A DNA stretch of 64,000 nucleotides from Hydra vulgaris (GCF_038396675.1 NC_088933.1:15276001-15340000); one strand, 5' to 3'. Positions 22,000 to 32,569 are shown, numbered from the stretch's first letter. The notes: generated by a model not told the origin, from the letters alone. Made by a program: numbers and translations.

Positions 22000-23670
22000 G
22001 ATTGTTAATTGTATGAATCAAGAAAACAAGACGAAGAGAGCAAAATCCAAAGAACTTATGTTCGAGGGAAAAAAACTAGACTAAGGAACAGTCGCAGTTA
22101 AAAGGTGAGACTTAGTTGAATGATAAGTAATACGAAAATGAGTTTTTGTTGGTAGCACAAAAGACACTACCTCTTTAGAGCAGCGCCTACTATAGCATTT
22201 ATAGAAAAGAAAAAGAGAAGCAACATTACGACAATGTGATAATTGTTGTAGGCTGGCAGCGAAAGCAGGTCCAACTATGTTTACAATGCATTTTTGCACT
22301 TTGTCTAAAAGAGAAAAGGCATGATTCAATGATATACTCCAGATATGGCAACAGCATTCTATGAAAGGATGGATTTGAGATTTATAGAGATAAAGAATAA
22401 AATCCGGAGTGAGAAAGTGGCTAGCGCGGTAAAGAGATGCAACCTTAGCAAATGCTAATTTTGAAATGGACTTGATAAATGGTTTCCAAGTAAGATCGGA
22501 AGTAAGAGTTAATCCTTGAAAACGAAGGGTAGATGACTCATCTAGTACATTACCGTTCATAAATATAGGAAAATCAAGATTATTGCAATAACGATTACCT
22601 GAAAAAAATTGAGTTTTATCTGAGTTAAAATTTACCCACCAACGAGAGCTCCATGCTGTAGTAGAAGTGAAACCCTTTTCAAGCTCAAATGCCCCCTTGA
22701 AACAATCAGAGAGTATTGGTTTCGTATCAAGACAAGAATAAATGGTAGTATCATCAGCAATACTAACTGTATTAGGTATACTAACTGATATTGAGTCAAT
22801 AGCTGTTTACTAAACTCTTAATTTTTCATAGCTTTGTTGAGGCAGCTCCTCCCCCCTCCCCCGGCACTGTTGGCCCTGAAGGACAAAACCTTGAAAACCC
22901 CTGAAGTTACAAAAAACGAAGAAGAGTGCTGTCCATTGAGGACAACTTCTATGCAATGATTGGTAAAGAAGGATTCAATAATCTTAAAGATGCTATCTGA
23001 TACACCGTAAAAATAGAAAGCTTTTAGAGAACCAACATGTCAAACTTTATTATAGGCTTTAGAAATATCGAGAGCGATAACCTTAACCTCTCAACATCTA
23101 TCTGATGCACAATAAAATCTATCGGGTTTTATCGTTAACAAATCAGCAGTAGAACGAGAAGACCGAAATCCATATTGATGATCAGAAAGTTATTAGGTTT
23201 AAGATAAGAGATTAGGTGTTTGTTTATTTAAGACTCAAAAACCTTGCTTATGATAATGAGAAGACTAAATAGACGGTAATTAGACGAATCAGATGGTTCT
23301 CCACGATTTTTGTAAATAGAGATAACACGTGACACAAGCTGTAGAAGAGTCTAAGCACGAAAGCACTTTTGATATAGAAGGTAGGGTGAAACGAATGTCA
23401 AGCAATGGATTAACCTGTTTGTCGAGTATATTAAGTAGAAATCAATTATGTAATCAAGAGATAAGATTGATGAAAAGCAATCTTATTTCTTGATTATCTT
23501 AGCAAACTGTTCATGACGTAACGAAATTTGAACCATGCAAGAGAAATAGTATAACATATTTGCCCTTATTATAAATACTGTTAAAGATTCTGCAGAAGTC
23601 TCTGGAGTCTATTTTATGAGATGAAAAACGAGATTTTGTGACTTGAGAATAGATATTTTGCGTTTGCCTA
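22000..23670 (-). pseudogene. LINE family A: RT to 3' end, 5'-truncated and rearranged
   Basis: The minus strand from 22560 to 22081 is open for 159 codons and holds the C-terminal region: LRFQGLTLTSDLTWKPFIKS, RASHFLTPDFILYLYKSQIH, CCHIWSISLNHAFSLLDKVQ, then the tail. Upstream, ADDTTIYS of the catalytic FADD motif is at about 22755-22778. Reverse-transcriptase palm sequence extends to about 23340, and the endonuclease-RT linker to about 23670. Around 22779-22877 the expected LINE sequence is replaced by about 100 bp of unrelated DNA. The 3' untranslated part (about 22000-22080) matches the copy ending at 59640. Frames shift repeatedly upstream of 22560. Confidence 0.8.
22783..22877. repeat. 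Foreign ~95 bp block replacing LINE sequence; inverse copy at 23955-24045
   Basis: AGGTATACTAACTGA, CAATAGCT and TTTGTTGAGGCA are repeated in the opposite orientation at about 23955-24045. The right end, CCGGCACTGTTGGCCCTG, resembles hAT-type CAGGGCC termini. The neighbouring LINE sequence lost about 80 bp at this point, so it is a substitution rather than a clean insertion. Confidence 0.6.
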
Positions 23671-24885
23671 TAAATCACAAAAAGAAAGTTTTTTTGGACA
23701 CTTAGAACCAAATAGCTTCTTTAGTTTTAGCTGTACATTAAGTTTTCTTTAGTTTTAAGTACATTAATCCTTTAATTTTTTTTTCTTTTAAAAAAATATT
23801 AAATGATTCTTTGTTCAAACTCGGTGACAAATTTACCGTCATATACCGTAGCTCAAAGAATCATTTTGTAATATTATTGTCAATAGTTTTTAAAACATAC
23901 TACAGCTTGATAATTTGTAATTTTCACTAAAGCGAAACCATTCAGGTAAAAAAAATATGATTGCCTCAACAAGGCTAAGAAAAACTAAAAGTTTAATAAA
24001 AAGCTATTGAATCAGTTAGTATACCTATTACAGTGATTGTACCTTTTTACTGTAATTAAATGTCCTATTTTGTTGCAGTTTAATTGCTGCATACTTCAAA
24101 CGAGCAGCATAATAGAGTATTTACATTGCAAAACAATGTAAATATTCCTAATGTTTACACTATATTTGAAGGTTAGATTAGAGTAATATGAGCACCTTTA
24201 GCAAAAATTGGAATATTTTTATTAATAATTATGCTGGATCCAAAATTTTTGTAAATAAACAATTTTTAGGGATCTCTACTCATGATCCACTTAGATATTT
24301 AGGCACCCAAAATTTTTTCTTAAAAACACAGAGGTTTTAAAAAAGTAGCAAAAGTGCTCATATAACCCAGACCACTTGGTAATAAGAGCACTTTAAAATA
24401 GCTCAAAAAATTAATATTAATTAAATAAAAAAAATATTAACCTGATATTTCTAACTAACTTTTGAAATGTAATGATTCGTTATAAACAAATCTTATCATT
24501 AAAAAATCAAATGTTAAGCCACTTTTTATTGAAACAATACTACATTTTTTTTCTGCCAGGAAAAAAAAATTGTTTTATTATATTTTCAATTTTATTAACT
24601 CAAACATACGAACAAAAAAATTCAAATATTTTTGAAATTAAATTACAGAAAAATATTTAGTAGTGTTGAAGTATTATAATTCTTTAATATCTTTTGTTTT
24701 TATTGAAAATCAATTAAAACCACTGCGATATTAGGACTTTAAGCACAGTATTGTTCAATTAGTTTCAGTATTATGCAATTAGTTGCATCAAACATTTTTT
24801 TTTGTTATTTGTTGTTTCATTCTACGTTTTCTCTCATTTAACTGTAATTAGAAATAAAAGTAAATTTGAAAAAAGTAAAAAGATA
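23671..24885. other. Spacer with the inverse block copy; no gene
   Basis: Contains the inverse copy of the 22783-22877 block (23955-24045). A mirrored AATGATTCTTTG / CAAAGAATCATT pair lies at about 23801-23877, and TTTACATTG-CAAAACAATGTAAA at about 24119-24142. Otherwise A+T-rich with no coding support. Confidence 0.5.
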
Positions 24886-24889
24886 AAGA

Positions 24890-26035
24890 TGGACACTACA
24901 CCAAGAAAAAGATCAAAAATATAAACTTTACTTCAGTATTCTAATAAATCTCAACGGGAAATAGCTACATTATGTTCAGTTAACCAATCTACAGTAAGAT
25001 GGGTCAAGAGGCATTACTTTGCAATAGGAAGCTTATCACTATTAAAACAAGGGAAATGTGGTCAAAAAACGAAAAACCTCAGTGAGAGATGACCGATATC
25101 TGATGCTGGAGAGTACTAAATATACAAAAAAGACAATTGAGCAACTAATAAATAATTTAGCAACGCATGATATCCATGTCTGCTCAAGTACTGTGCAGAG
25201 GAGGTTGATAGCTGTTAAAAAATTTGCTAGAAAACCTACTAAAAAACCATTACTTACAGATACCATAAAAGAAAAGCGTCTTTTGAGGGCACAGGAATAC
25301 ATAAAATGAATTAAAAAAAAATGAATAAGGGTACAATAAAAGTTGTAACTGCTAAGTTTGCATTTATTTTCTTTATTATATTTATGTAATCATGCTATTT
25401 TTAAAAACTAAAGATATTAAATTAAAGAGACTTGATAATTGTTAATTTATTTTCTCTAATAACAGTCTTGATAAATGTTAACTTTTTTAATGATTGGTTG
25501 CAGGTTTTATTTTTAGATGAATCACATTTCGAAGTGCAAGACCAGCAATCAAAGTTTTTTCGTCTTCCGATGGTGAGCATATAAGACCTGGACACGTTGA
25601 ACAATATGCCAAGTATCCAGAAAAGTAAAATTTTTTGAGTTGTTTCTCTGCTGTTGGACCAGGAGCACTCTATCCAGTTACTAGCATAATGAACTCTGAT
25701 ACTTACATCGAGGTTCTTCAAACACATTTAATTCGAGAGATGTTAAAAGGGTTTCCAAATAGAAACGAAATACTGCAGCAGGGCTTCTCATGGAAGAATT
25801 TAATATTAAAACACTAAAATAGTCTGGCAAACTCCATAGATCTCAGTCCAATTGAGAATCTCTGGACAATTGTAAAAAAAAGACTGCGAAAATATGACTG
25901 CACAAATAAAACTAAGCTTACACCACTATCCTTCAGATTTGGTTTGAAGAATCCAAAACCTTTGTAAAGATTTGATATATTTTTTGCCGAATTGTGTGCA
26001 GAAAGTTATAGCATTACTAGGAGGACACACTAAAT
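24890..26035 (+). pseudogene. Tc1-like transposase relic with a candidate intron
   Basis: The ATG at 24890 starts MDTTPRKRSK and then TAA. The frame continues as SQREIATLCSVNQSTVRWVK, a helix-turn-helix DNA-binding segment. After a +1 shift comes SVRDDRYLMLESTKYTKKTI, then RLIAVKKFARKPTKKPLL and RAQEYIK (to about 25307). LFLDESHFEVQ (about 25509-25540) holds the first catalytic Asp. FSAVGPGALYPVTSIMNSDT (about 25645-25704) and IEVLQTHLIREMLKGFPNR (about 25710-25765) follow. LSPIENLWTIVKKRLRKY (about 25843-25895) holds the Glu. The second Asp block is destroyed (QQGFSWKN-like). At least three frameshifts. A 162 bp GT-AG interval (25342-25503) interrupts the coding sequence just before the first Asp. 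Confidence 0.75.
25342..25503 (+). other. Candidate intron inside the Tc1 relic
   Basis: It begins GTTGTAACTG and ends TTGGTTGCAG. It is very A+T-rich with a pyrimidine-biased end. Removing it joins TIK to VLFLDESHF in one frame, which fits the family. Tc1 genes often lack introns, so it could also be an insertion that happens to end in AG. Confidence 0.4.
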
Positions 26036-26531
26036 ATTAGTGTATAACTTTTTATTATAATGGAGAGAAAAAACTTAAAAGTTCTAGGATTTTTATAGTT
26101 TTTGATTTTGATGCAAATAATTTGCAAAATAATCTGGGTAATTTCAATGAAAAATTCTAGGTAATTTGAGCATGCTTATGTCAAACAAAAATGGCCTTTT
26201 AAATAAACTCAAAACTAAATATTTCTATGCATTGTTTTTCAAACAAAAATGGAACGGATTTCTTGCTAACATACTTTTATTTATAAAAAATTAATTTCAT
26301 TATTTTAGCATTAAAGTTTCGCGCCACAGATTTATTTATGCGTTATGATATTATTTTAACAACGCAAAAATTTCATAGCGTTTTAAGTAGATAATAGCCG
26401 CTAGTTACTGCATATAAATTTACTCTATATATATTGATTCCTATTATCACCACATAAAGTTGGTTCAAAGAATATAAAGCAACTTTAACTTCACTGCTTG
26501 CTCTTATCTAAGAAATCTTTATGTATGCTCA
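26036..26531. other. A+T-rich spacer
   Basis: No gene or recognised repeat before the MITE fragment at 26532. Confidence 0.5.
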
Positions 26532-26632
26532 TTAGGGTTATGACTTTTTTTCAACCTTATGCTCCTGAACTGTAGTTTGATGAACTTTTACCTTAAAAGC
26601 ACGAAATGAACTATTATTTGAATATCTCATAG
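26532..26632 (+). repeat. Half copy of the 11116-type foldback MITE
   Basis: AGGGTTATGACTTTTTTTCAA, GCTCCTGAACTGTAGTTTGA and AAAAGCACGAAATGAACTAT match one arm of 11116-11521. The match stops near 26625, where Tc1-like sequence begins. Confidence 0.85.
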
Positions 26633-26634
26633 TT

Positions 26635-26930
26635 TACCAGTAAGAAAATTCAATTGTTAGAATGGCCAGCGCTCTTACCTGATTTAAATTCCATCGAAAA
26701 CGTACGAGGCATCTTAGTAAGACTTGTTTATGCAGAAGGAAACGGTATTCGAATGTCGATGAATTGAAAAAGGCAATTGTTCATGTTTGGAAGAACATAT
26801 TCCTTGCAGATCTTAGAAAACGTTCGGAAAGTATGCCAAATCGAATATCTGAAGTTATTCAGAATGGCGGCAATAAAACAACATGTTAATAATAAATTCA
26901 AATAGTAATACAAAGCATTATGGAACTTTG
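26635..26930 (+). pseudogene. Tc1-like transposase C-terminal fragment
   Basis: The plus strand reads LEWPALLPDLNSIENVRGIL (about 26658-26717), the PDLNPIEN block with the catalytic Glu. After frame shifts come NVDELKKAIVHVWKNI (about 26752-26800), then LRKRSESMPNRISEVIQNGG (about 26814-26875). These are the standard Tc1 tail motifs. Everything upstream of the third catalytic residue is missing, replaced by the MITE arm. Differences from the relic at 24890-26035 show it is a separate copy. Confidence 0.75.
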
Positions 26931-26940
26931 TAGAGTAAAA

Positions 26941-27153
26941 TTTTTTTTTATTTTTTATTTTTTTTTTATTTTTTTATTTAAGGTGCCCCAAGAAGGCCTA
27001 ACGGTCTTGTCACAGAGCACCGCGGAAATGCATTTAACCAGGAAGTTCACGCCTCCTTCCATACCGTGACGCGAAAATATGTCCAGAGCTCGTTTCGAAC
27101 CTGGATCTCCTGCTTATTAAGCAAGCGTTCTAACCACTGCGCCACGGCCGCAC
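26941..27153 (-). mobile_element. tRNA-derived SINE, complete-looking copy
   Basis: On the minus strand it starts GCGGCCGTGGCGCAGTGGTT (27152 downward), containing a Pol III A box (TGGCGCAGTGG). A cloverleaf-like anticodon arm CTTGC-TTAATAA-GCAGG follows, with AAT in the anticodon position (isoleucine type), then a B box GGTTCGAAACG. Next comes a ~100 bp body with AAGAAGGCCTAACGGTCTTG (plus-strand sense, about 26991-27010), and then an A-rich tail (plus-strand T-rich 26941-26980). The T stem is degenerate, so it is a SINE head and not a tRNA gene. The body recurs at three other places in the window. Confidence 0.8.
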
Positions 27154-27199
27154 AATGAGGTTATAATGAGGTTATAATTTGAAATGAGGTTATAATTTT

Positions 27200-27327
27200 G
27201 CACCATCATTTTTCTAAGATTTTCAAGTCAATTAACGAAATAAAACCAGATATATGTAAAGATCACAATGGGGCCAGTTCTTTTACGTTTAAAAGCACAA
27301 GATCTTGTCATTGTTATAAGCAATAGA
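27200..27327. other. Short spacer with GAGGTTATAA repeats
   Basis: ATGAGGTTATAAT occurs three times at about 27155-27200, next to the SINE head. The remainder is unremarkable. Confidence 0.5.
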
Positions 27328-27712
27328 GGGCAGTTAAGTTTTCTTAAAATATTTACGTTTTGTTTTGCAGAATTTTTTGCTAACTGATTGCCTCGTTCAG
27401 TTTATTCCAATAAAACAGAACACTGAAATAGGATTTCATATAGCTATATCAACAAATATCAAGGTGCTACTAAAATAGCTTCAGGTTTTGCTAAAACTAT
27501 CCACAAATCTTTATTGGAATTAATTTAAATCTTAGTAACTACTTAGAAACGTCTGAGGTTATTTAATGTAGTGCATTGATATATGTTGATATAGTGATCT
27601 AAAATCCTTTATCAGTATTCTGTTTTATTGGAATAAACTGAAGCAGGCGATTAATTAGCGAAAAATTCAGCAAAACAAAACGTATTTACTCTAAGAAAAT
27701 CTAACTATTATC
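27328..27712. repeat. Foldback MITE, arms ~140 bp
   Basis: Left-arm phrases ACGTTTTGTTTTGC, CAGTTTATTCCAATAAAACA and GATTTCATATAGCTATATCA are mirrored on the right (TGTTTTATTGGAATAAACTG, GCAAAACAAAACGTA). There is no coding capacity. Confidence 0.85.
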
Positions 27713-28444
27713 TAACCATTTTAATAATATAAGAATAAAACAATTTTATTGCAAACACGACTCATCGCAATCACAAGAATTTGTGCTTTTCAACATAAGA
27801 CAAAAAAAATATGCCTCTTGATGTTAAAAACATGTTTAATGCTTTTAACATTAATATTGCGTTTGAAACTTCTTATAGAATAAAATTATTATAAAACCTA
27901 ATTTATTTTATCTGAATACAACTTCATACAAAGACTAAAATAAATATGTAAAAAAGGAAATATTAACAAACAAAAAAAAAATGATAATAGTAATAATAAT
28001 GCATCTTAACTGATAGATAGAAATTAAAAATTATTTTGAATTAAAAATTTAACCACAAAATAAAAATTACTATATTTAAATAATTATATTTGACATGAAA
28101 TAATGATTATGGAAAAATCTTATGCATGGTAAAACATACTTAATAAACTATTTATCAATTCGTGACTTTTCATATTAAGGGAATTCGTTAGCCGAATGAG
28201 AAAAAATTCAAAGAAGAAAATTTTGCGGATACTAGGAAATAATACAAATAAATACACTAGGTATCTCACTAATACAAAAAAATGACAGAAAGCTAAACCT
28301 TATGTTATATCTCTGATTTGCGCAAGTGTAAGATTGTTAATGTAACTATAATTCAAAAAGGTATAGGATTGTTAAATTGCGCACCTATTAAATTATAAAA
28401 ATATATCATAAAGTTAATAAAACAATTTGTTAATAAAAAATTAC
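27713..28444 (-). other. A+T-rich; probable start of an intron of the claudin-like gene
   Basis: No reading frame or motif. It lies 3' of the exon at 28445-28622 on the minus strand and begins there with GTAATTTTTT, a plausible splice donor. No second exon is recognisable before the MITE at 27712. Confidence 0.4.
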
Positions 28445-28622
28445 CTAATTCATTTTTTATTTCCGTACAAATATCAAAAGCACAAGCAAACCATAACCCC
28501 GAATGAAACCATTGTAAATCAATCGATGATAGTCCCACCCAATAGTTTCCTATGATTGACAATATAGCAAATCCTTTTCCAACACAAATTAGCATGCAAT
28601 ATATAATATTTAAAAAAGCCAT
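28445..28622 (-). CDS. First exon of a claudin/PMP22-superfamily membrane protein (partial)
   Basis: Starting from ATG at 28622 on the minus strand, 59 codons are open with good composition. Residues 1-24 form a hydrophobic first membrane segment (FLNIIYCMLICVGKGFAILS). The first extracellular loop begins with GNYWVG. The motif HSGLWFACAFDIC follows (about residues 43-55), matching the W...GLW-x-x-C...C signature of the first loop of claudins, PMP22 and relatives. The Cys spacing (4 residues) is shorter than in classical claudins. The exon ends GAATTAG and is followed by GTAATT, a consensus donor, giving a phase 1 intron. Later exons (three more membrane spans) are not in view. In animals such proteins build septate or tight junctions or regulate membrane trafficking. 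It is the only convincing host gene piece here. Confidence 0.65.
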
Positions 28623-28779
28623 CTTAACACTTTTTTACAAGAATGATGAATTTAAATACTTGATGCGCTTTTTTGTTTTCAAGTGAAATGTATCTACTTA
28701 CTTTGAGTGTGTATTTGAAACTGATATCAAGTGAGTCATTTTATTAACAAAATGCATCATTTCCTAATGATCTATTTTG

Positions 28780-29115
28780 CTGTGCAAATCGTTTATATCG
28801 AAACCAAAACAAATTTTTATTTTAAAGGATTAGTTTTCGAATTATTTTAAAAGAATAAATTTATAGTTATAGCCTTTCAGCAATACACGAGTTGCTGAAA
28901 GGCTTTAACTATAAATTTAAAATACATGTATTGCTGAAAGGCTTTAACTATAAGTTTAAAATACATGTATTGCTGAAAGGCTTTAACTATAAATTTAAAA
29001 TACATGTATTGCTGAAAGGCTTTAACTATAAATTTCTTCAAATAATTCGAAAACTAATCTTTTAAAATTAAACTTTGTTTTGGTTCCGATATAAACGATC
29101 TGCACAGCAGAATAG
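28780..29115. repeat. MITE with ~105 bp arms and an internal 39 bp tandem array
   Basis: The outer arms (about 28783-28886 and 29010-29112) mirror each other: CGTTTATATCG-AACCAAAACAAA, GGATTAGTTTTCGAATTATT and TTTATAGTTA-AGCCTTTCAGC. Between them a 39 bp unit beginning TTGCTGAAAGGCTTTAACTA is repeated 3.7 times (28892-29036). The last unit forms the beginning of the right arm. No coding sequence. Confidence 0.85.
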
Positions 29116-29146
29116 AAATTTTCTATTTAAAAAAAAAATTATTATT

Positions 29147-29257
29147 TTGTGCATATGATTGAAATCGAAACCAAGACAAAGTAATTTTCTACAGGATTAG
29201 TGTTTAAATTATCTGAAGCAATAAATTTTTAGTTATTGTCTTTCAACAATACAGATA
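29147..29257 (+). repeat. Extra diverged arm of the same MITE family
   Basis: ATCGAAACCAAGACAAA, CAGGATTAGTGTTTAAATTA, TTTTTAGTTAT and CTTTCAACAATAC follow the same order as the left arm at 28797-28890. A second, older copy of the family is therefore present as a solo arm. Confidence 0.65.
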
Positions 29258-29284
29258 TTATTAAAGAATGATAAAACTTTAAAA

Positions 29285-29335
29285 GCTCGGAACTTACCAT
29301 GACCTTTATAATACGGGTCATGGTAAGTTCCGAGC
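29285..29335. repeat. Perfect 20 bp hairpin
   Basis: GCTCGGAACTTACCATGACC is followed by a ~10 nt loop and its exact complement, GGTCATGGTAAGTTCCGAGC. Part of it (CATGGTAAG) is repeated once more to the right. It is richer in G+C than its surroundings. Function unknown. Confidence 0.85.
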
Positions 29336-29344
29336 ATGGTAAGT

Positions 29345-29727
29345 CTTTTTCACGCAGATCATTTCTATAACTATTCTTTATACAATTGTTTTACTTTAAT
29401 AATTTTTAGTGGTAGAAAACAAAAATTCTTTAAAACTTTTGTTTTTAGATAACTATTAATGTCCAACTTAATTAATTACCTAATTTAACTAATTACCTAA
29501 CTTAATTAATTACCTAATCACATTAATAACATAAGTCGTGACATATGCGCAAAAAACCTCTCCGGCTGTTTTGATGTTTGTAGAAGTTTAAAGCATTTTT
29601 AAAAATCCTTTCCCTTTCGTTTGTTATATTACAAAATATTTTTATATAAGTTATGTAACAATAGAACTTTAAAAATGTTTTTTATTTGTACTTAAGAAAA
29701 ATGAAAAAGATTTAAAAAAATTAAGTG
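29345..29727. other. Spacer with a short AATTAATTACCTAA array
   Basis: Three copies of a ~17 bp TTAATTAATTACCTAA-like unit at about 29466-29518. Otherwise nothing recognised. Confidence 0.5.
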
Positions 29728-29802
29728 TCAAAGCGACAGGATTTGAACCCCGATTTCGTGCTACAAAAACGCAACGAGCTAACCACTTCGACCATTAAGG
29801 CA
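29728..29802 (-). other. tRNA-like pseudogene or SINE head
   Basis: The minus strand shows TGGTCGAAGTGG (A-box-like) and, about 40 nt on, GGTTCAAATCC (B box), at the spacing of an internal Pol III promoter. Acceptor strands do not pair and the anticodon stem is poor, so it is not a working tRNA gene. It differs from the isoleucine-type head at 26941-27153, so it represents another tRNA-derived family. Confidence 0.55.
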
Positions 29803-30170
29803 TACTAATTTTATAATTTTTAACACTATTTATTTAATAAAAGACTAAATAATGGAATAATTTTATAAAGAAAGAATAATTTTATAAAACAGCAAATTAA
29901 GAAGATATTGCCGCAATGCTATGTTCGAGTAAAAGTAAAACTGTAAAACTTTATACAATTTTTATTTTGAAGTTTACATATTTTGAAGTTTACGTATTTT
30001 GAAGTTTACATAAATTAGATATTTGCATAGATTTTCGTTCTTATATTCTTATAAAAAAATACAAAAGCAATTCTTTCTCGCCATTATTTCGAGTGCAATG
30101 GCTGCCGTGAGTAGCGTGTTAAACACTCACAAATGAGCATTACTGTTAAGTTGCTAATTAATAAATATAG
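29803..30170. other. A+T-rich spacer
   Basis: TTTTGAAGTTTACATA occurs three times in tandem at about 29966-30012. No gene. Confidence 0.5.
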
Positions 30171-30270
30171 GGGAGAGGTGCCTTAATTGAAACACTTAAG
30201 TGTTAGGGGAGAGGTGCCTTAATTAAAACACTTAAGTGTTAGGGGAGAGTAGCCTTAGTTGAAACACTTA
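30171..30270. repeat. 36 bp tandem repeat, 2.8 copies, with palindromic core
   Basis: The unit begins GGGGAGAGGTGCCTTAATTG and ends AAACACTTAAGTGTTA. AACACTTAAGTGTT inside each unit is a perfect palindrome. Confidence 0.85.
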
Positions 30271-31024
30271 AGGAATAAATATTTATTAACCAAAGATGGC
30301 TTAACTATGAAAACATTTATGATTTGATTAATACAAACAGACAACCCTACTATACTTTTAACCATAATTTGATATAATTTGTTGCACTGTTATTGGAAAT
30401 AAATTTGCTTTTGCAAAGATACCATTTTGTTCTAATCAAAGTAACTTTGCTGTTGTTGTTTTTTAAAAAAACAACAACAGTAAAATCAACAAAAATTGAT
30501 TACAAATGATTTTTATCTTAACAGTGAAAATTTAAGCAGTTCATTCAAATCTTATAATAGTATTAATATTAACCTGACAGACTGAAATTCTACAAACAAA
30601 AAGTTGTATAATAGCTTCAACTGTTATGACGTTCTCTTAATTCATTCATTAAAAATCACTAAATAAAGTAATATTTTTAGGGTTTATGGTTATTACTAAG
30701 TATTTTTAAATTGCGCTTGAACTATTTCCATAACCCTTTGATTTTATAACTAATTAAATAAGAAAAACTTCATAGTTCCAATCAAGGACACTTTGAAATA
30801 TTTTGTTATATCACTGCAATATCATGCTTGCAGCAACTTATAAGATGATTTTATATTGTTATTTTGCATTTTAAATCCCATCGAATTAAACACAAAAAAT
30901 CGTTTAACCTGTAGCAGTATAGTTGAAACAGCGTTATTAATATGGTGTGAACACAAAATTAGATCACCGAAAAAAAAGACATAAAAAAACTTTGAATCAA
31001 TTCTACACATGCATTTTTTGAGGA
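30271..31024. other. Spacer, no gene
   Basis: A CTGTTGTTGTTTTTTAAAAA palindrome with its mirror lies at about 30451-30481. The 62-codon frame on the minus strand has no features of a real protein. Confidence 0.5.
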
Positions 31025-31405
<381 letters not shown>

Positions 31406-31554
31406 TCATGTTAAACGTACGTTTTGACACATTTTTAAATAATCTCATATTAATGGTTTCTAATCAATGTTGTTATTATTATTATTAAAATACTAATAAA
31501 ATTATATGTGCGCAACCAATTCATCAGTTTATCATTCATTTATATTTGTTTTAT

Positions 31555-31590
31555 CTCAACGTGGAGAAACCAACATTTCTCCACGTTGAG
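31555..31590. repeat. Perfect 15 bp hairpin
   Basis: CTCAACGTGGAGAAA, a 6 nt loop, then TTTCTCCACGTTGAG. It is isolated in A+T-rich DNA with no neighbouring gene. Confidence 0.85.
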
Positions 31591-31695
31591 GTAGCCTTAA
31601 TCCCTTTTTCTTATAAATAATGAAAACAATCTTTCCAAAATACAGTGGATGCAGATGGTGCTAGTAACTTAAGTGCTCATTCTTAAACAATTGTT

Positions 31696-31797
31696 TTAGA
31701 TACAAATACAATGTTTAAGATACAAATACAATGTATAAGATACAAATATATTGTTTAAGATACAAATACAATTTTTAAGATACAAATACAAATATAC
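31696..31797. repeat. 20 bp minisatellite, ~5 copies
   Basis: The unit is AGATACAAATACAATGTTTA with small changes. It lies beside a SINE-body fragment. Confidence 0.9.
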
Positions 31798-31849
31798 AAG
31801 AGAGAAATTACAAGTGAAGATATCGTAAAAATAAATACATAAAAAATAA

Positions 31850-31905
31850 AGAAAGAAAGAACGCGGATACTCAAAGAAGGCCATTAGGTCTTGAAACCTA
31901 AAATT
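31850..31905 (-). repeat. SINE body fragment
   Basis: GCGGATACTCAAAGAAGGCC and TAGGTCTTG match the body of the SINE at 26941-27153, preceded by A-rich AATAAAGAAAGAAAG (tail side). Confidence 0.65.
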
Positions 31906-32014
31906 TATACAAAGTATAAAAGTCGTTATACAAATAAATGAAATCGTTAAGATTAAAAAATCCTTTTATAACTAGAAAATATAAATAAACAAAAAATATG
32001 CAAGTATTTGATTT

Positions 32015-32085
32015 AATAAATAAAAAGAATACGGACACACTCAGTAGACCATCAAGTCTTCATCAAGAACCGCTCGAAAATTTAA
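32015..32085 (-). repeat. SINE body fragment
   Basis: CGGACACACTCAGTAGACCA, AAGTCTTCATCAAGAACCGC follow the same SINE body pattern, again preceded by AATAAATAAAAAGAA. The tRNA head is absent. Confidence 0.6.
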
Positions 32086-32569
32086 AAATCTCATAAAAAT
32101 CAAATGCATACATACACGGTCAAGTGTATAAAGCACAAGAAAAATTTAACTGCATTTATATACATAATAAGTTTATATATATATACATATAACTTATATA
32201 CATATACAGTATATATACATATACATTTATATACATATTCAGTTGCATCACTGCATAAAAAATAAAAAAGTAAATTAAAAATACAAAAATATATCATCAA
32301 TAGACATACAGTATTGGACAATACATTTGCAACCAACATCGAACAATGCTAAAAAGTGTTCCTAATTTTACATGTCTTAAAAACGATACGAACTATACTA
32401 CCACAGCAAACATTTCAGGAGTCTGGAGTCATAGCATGCCATGACATGAGCAATCATCTGACAGGTGACAGCACACAGGCAGAATTTCGTTGACTAGTGC
32501 CATTTTGCAGCGGAAAAAACAAGTGTAACTTTTTGGTTTGTTTCATTTTCTTTAGTCTGGTCCGTGTCA

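Noticed and set aside
27085..27152. tRNA-Ile gene
   Set aside because: T stem does not pair, and a body plus poly(A) tail follow; it is a SINE head. The same holds for 38553-38617.
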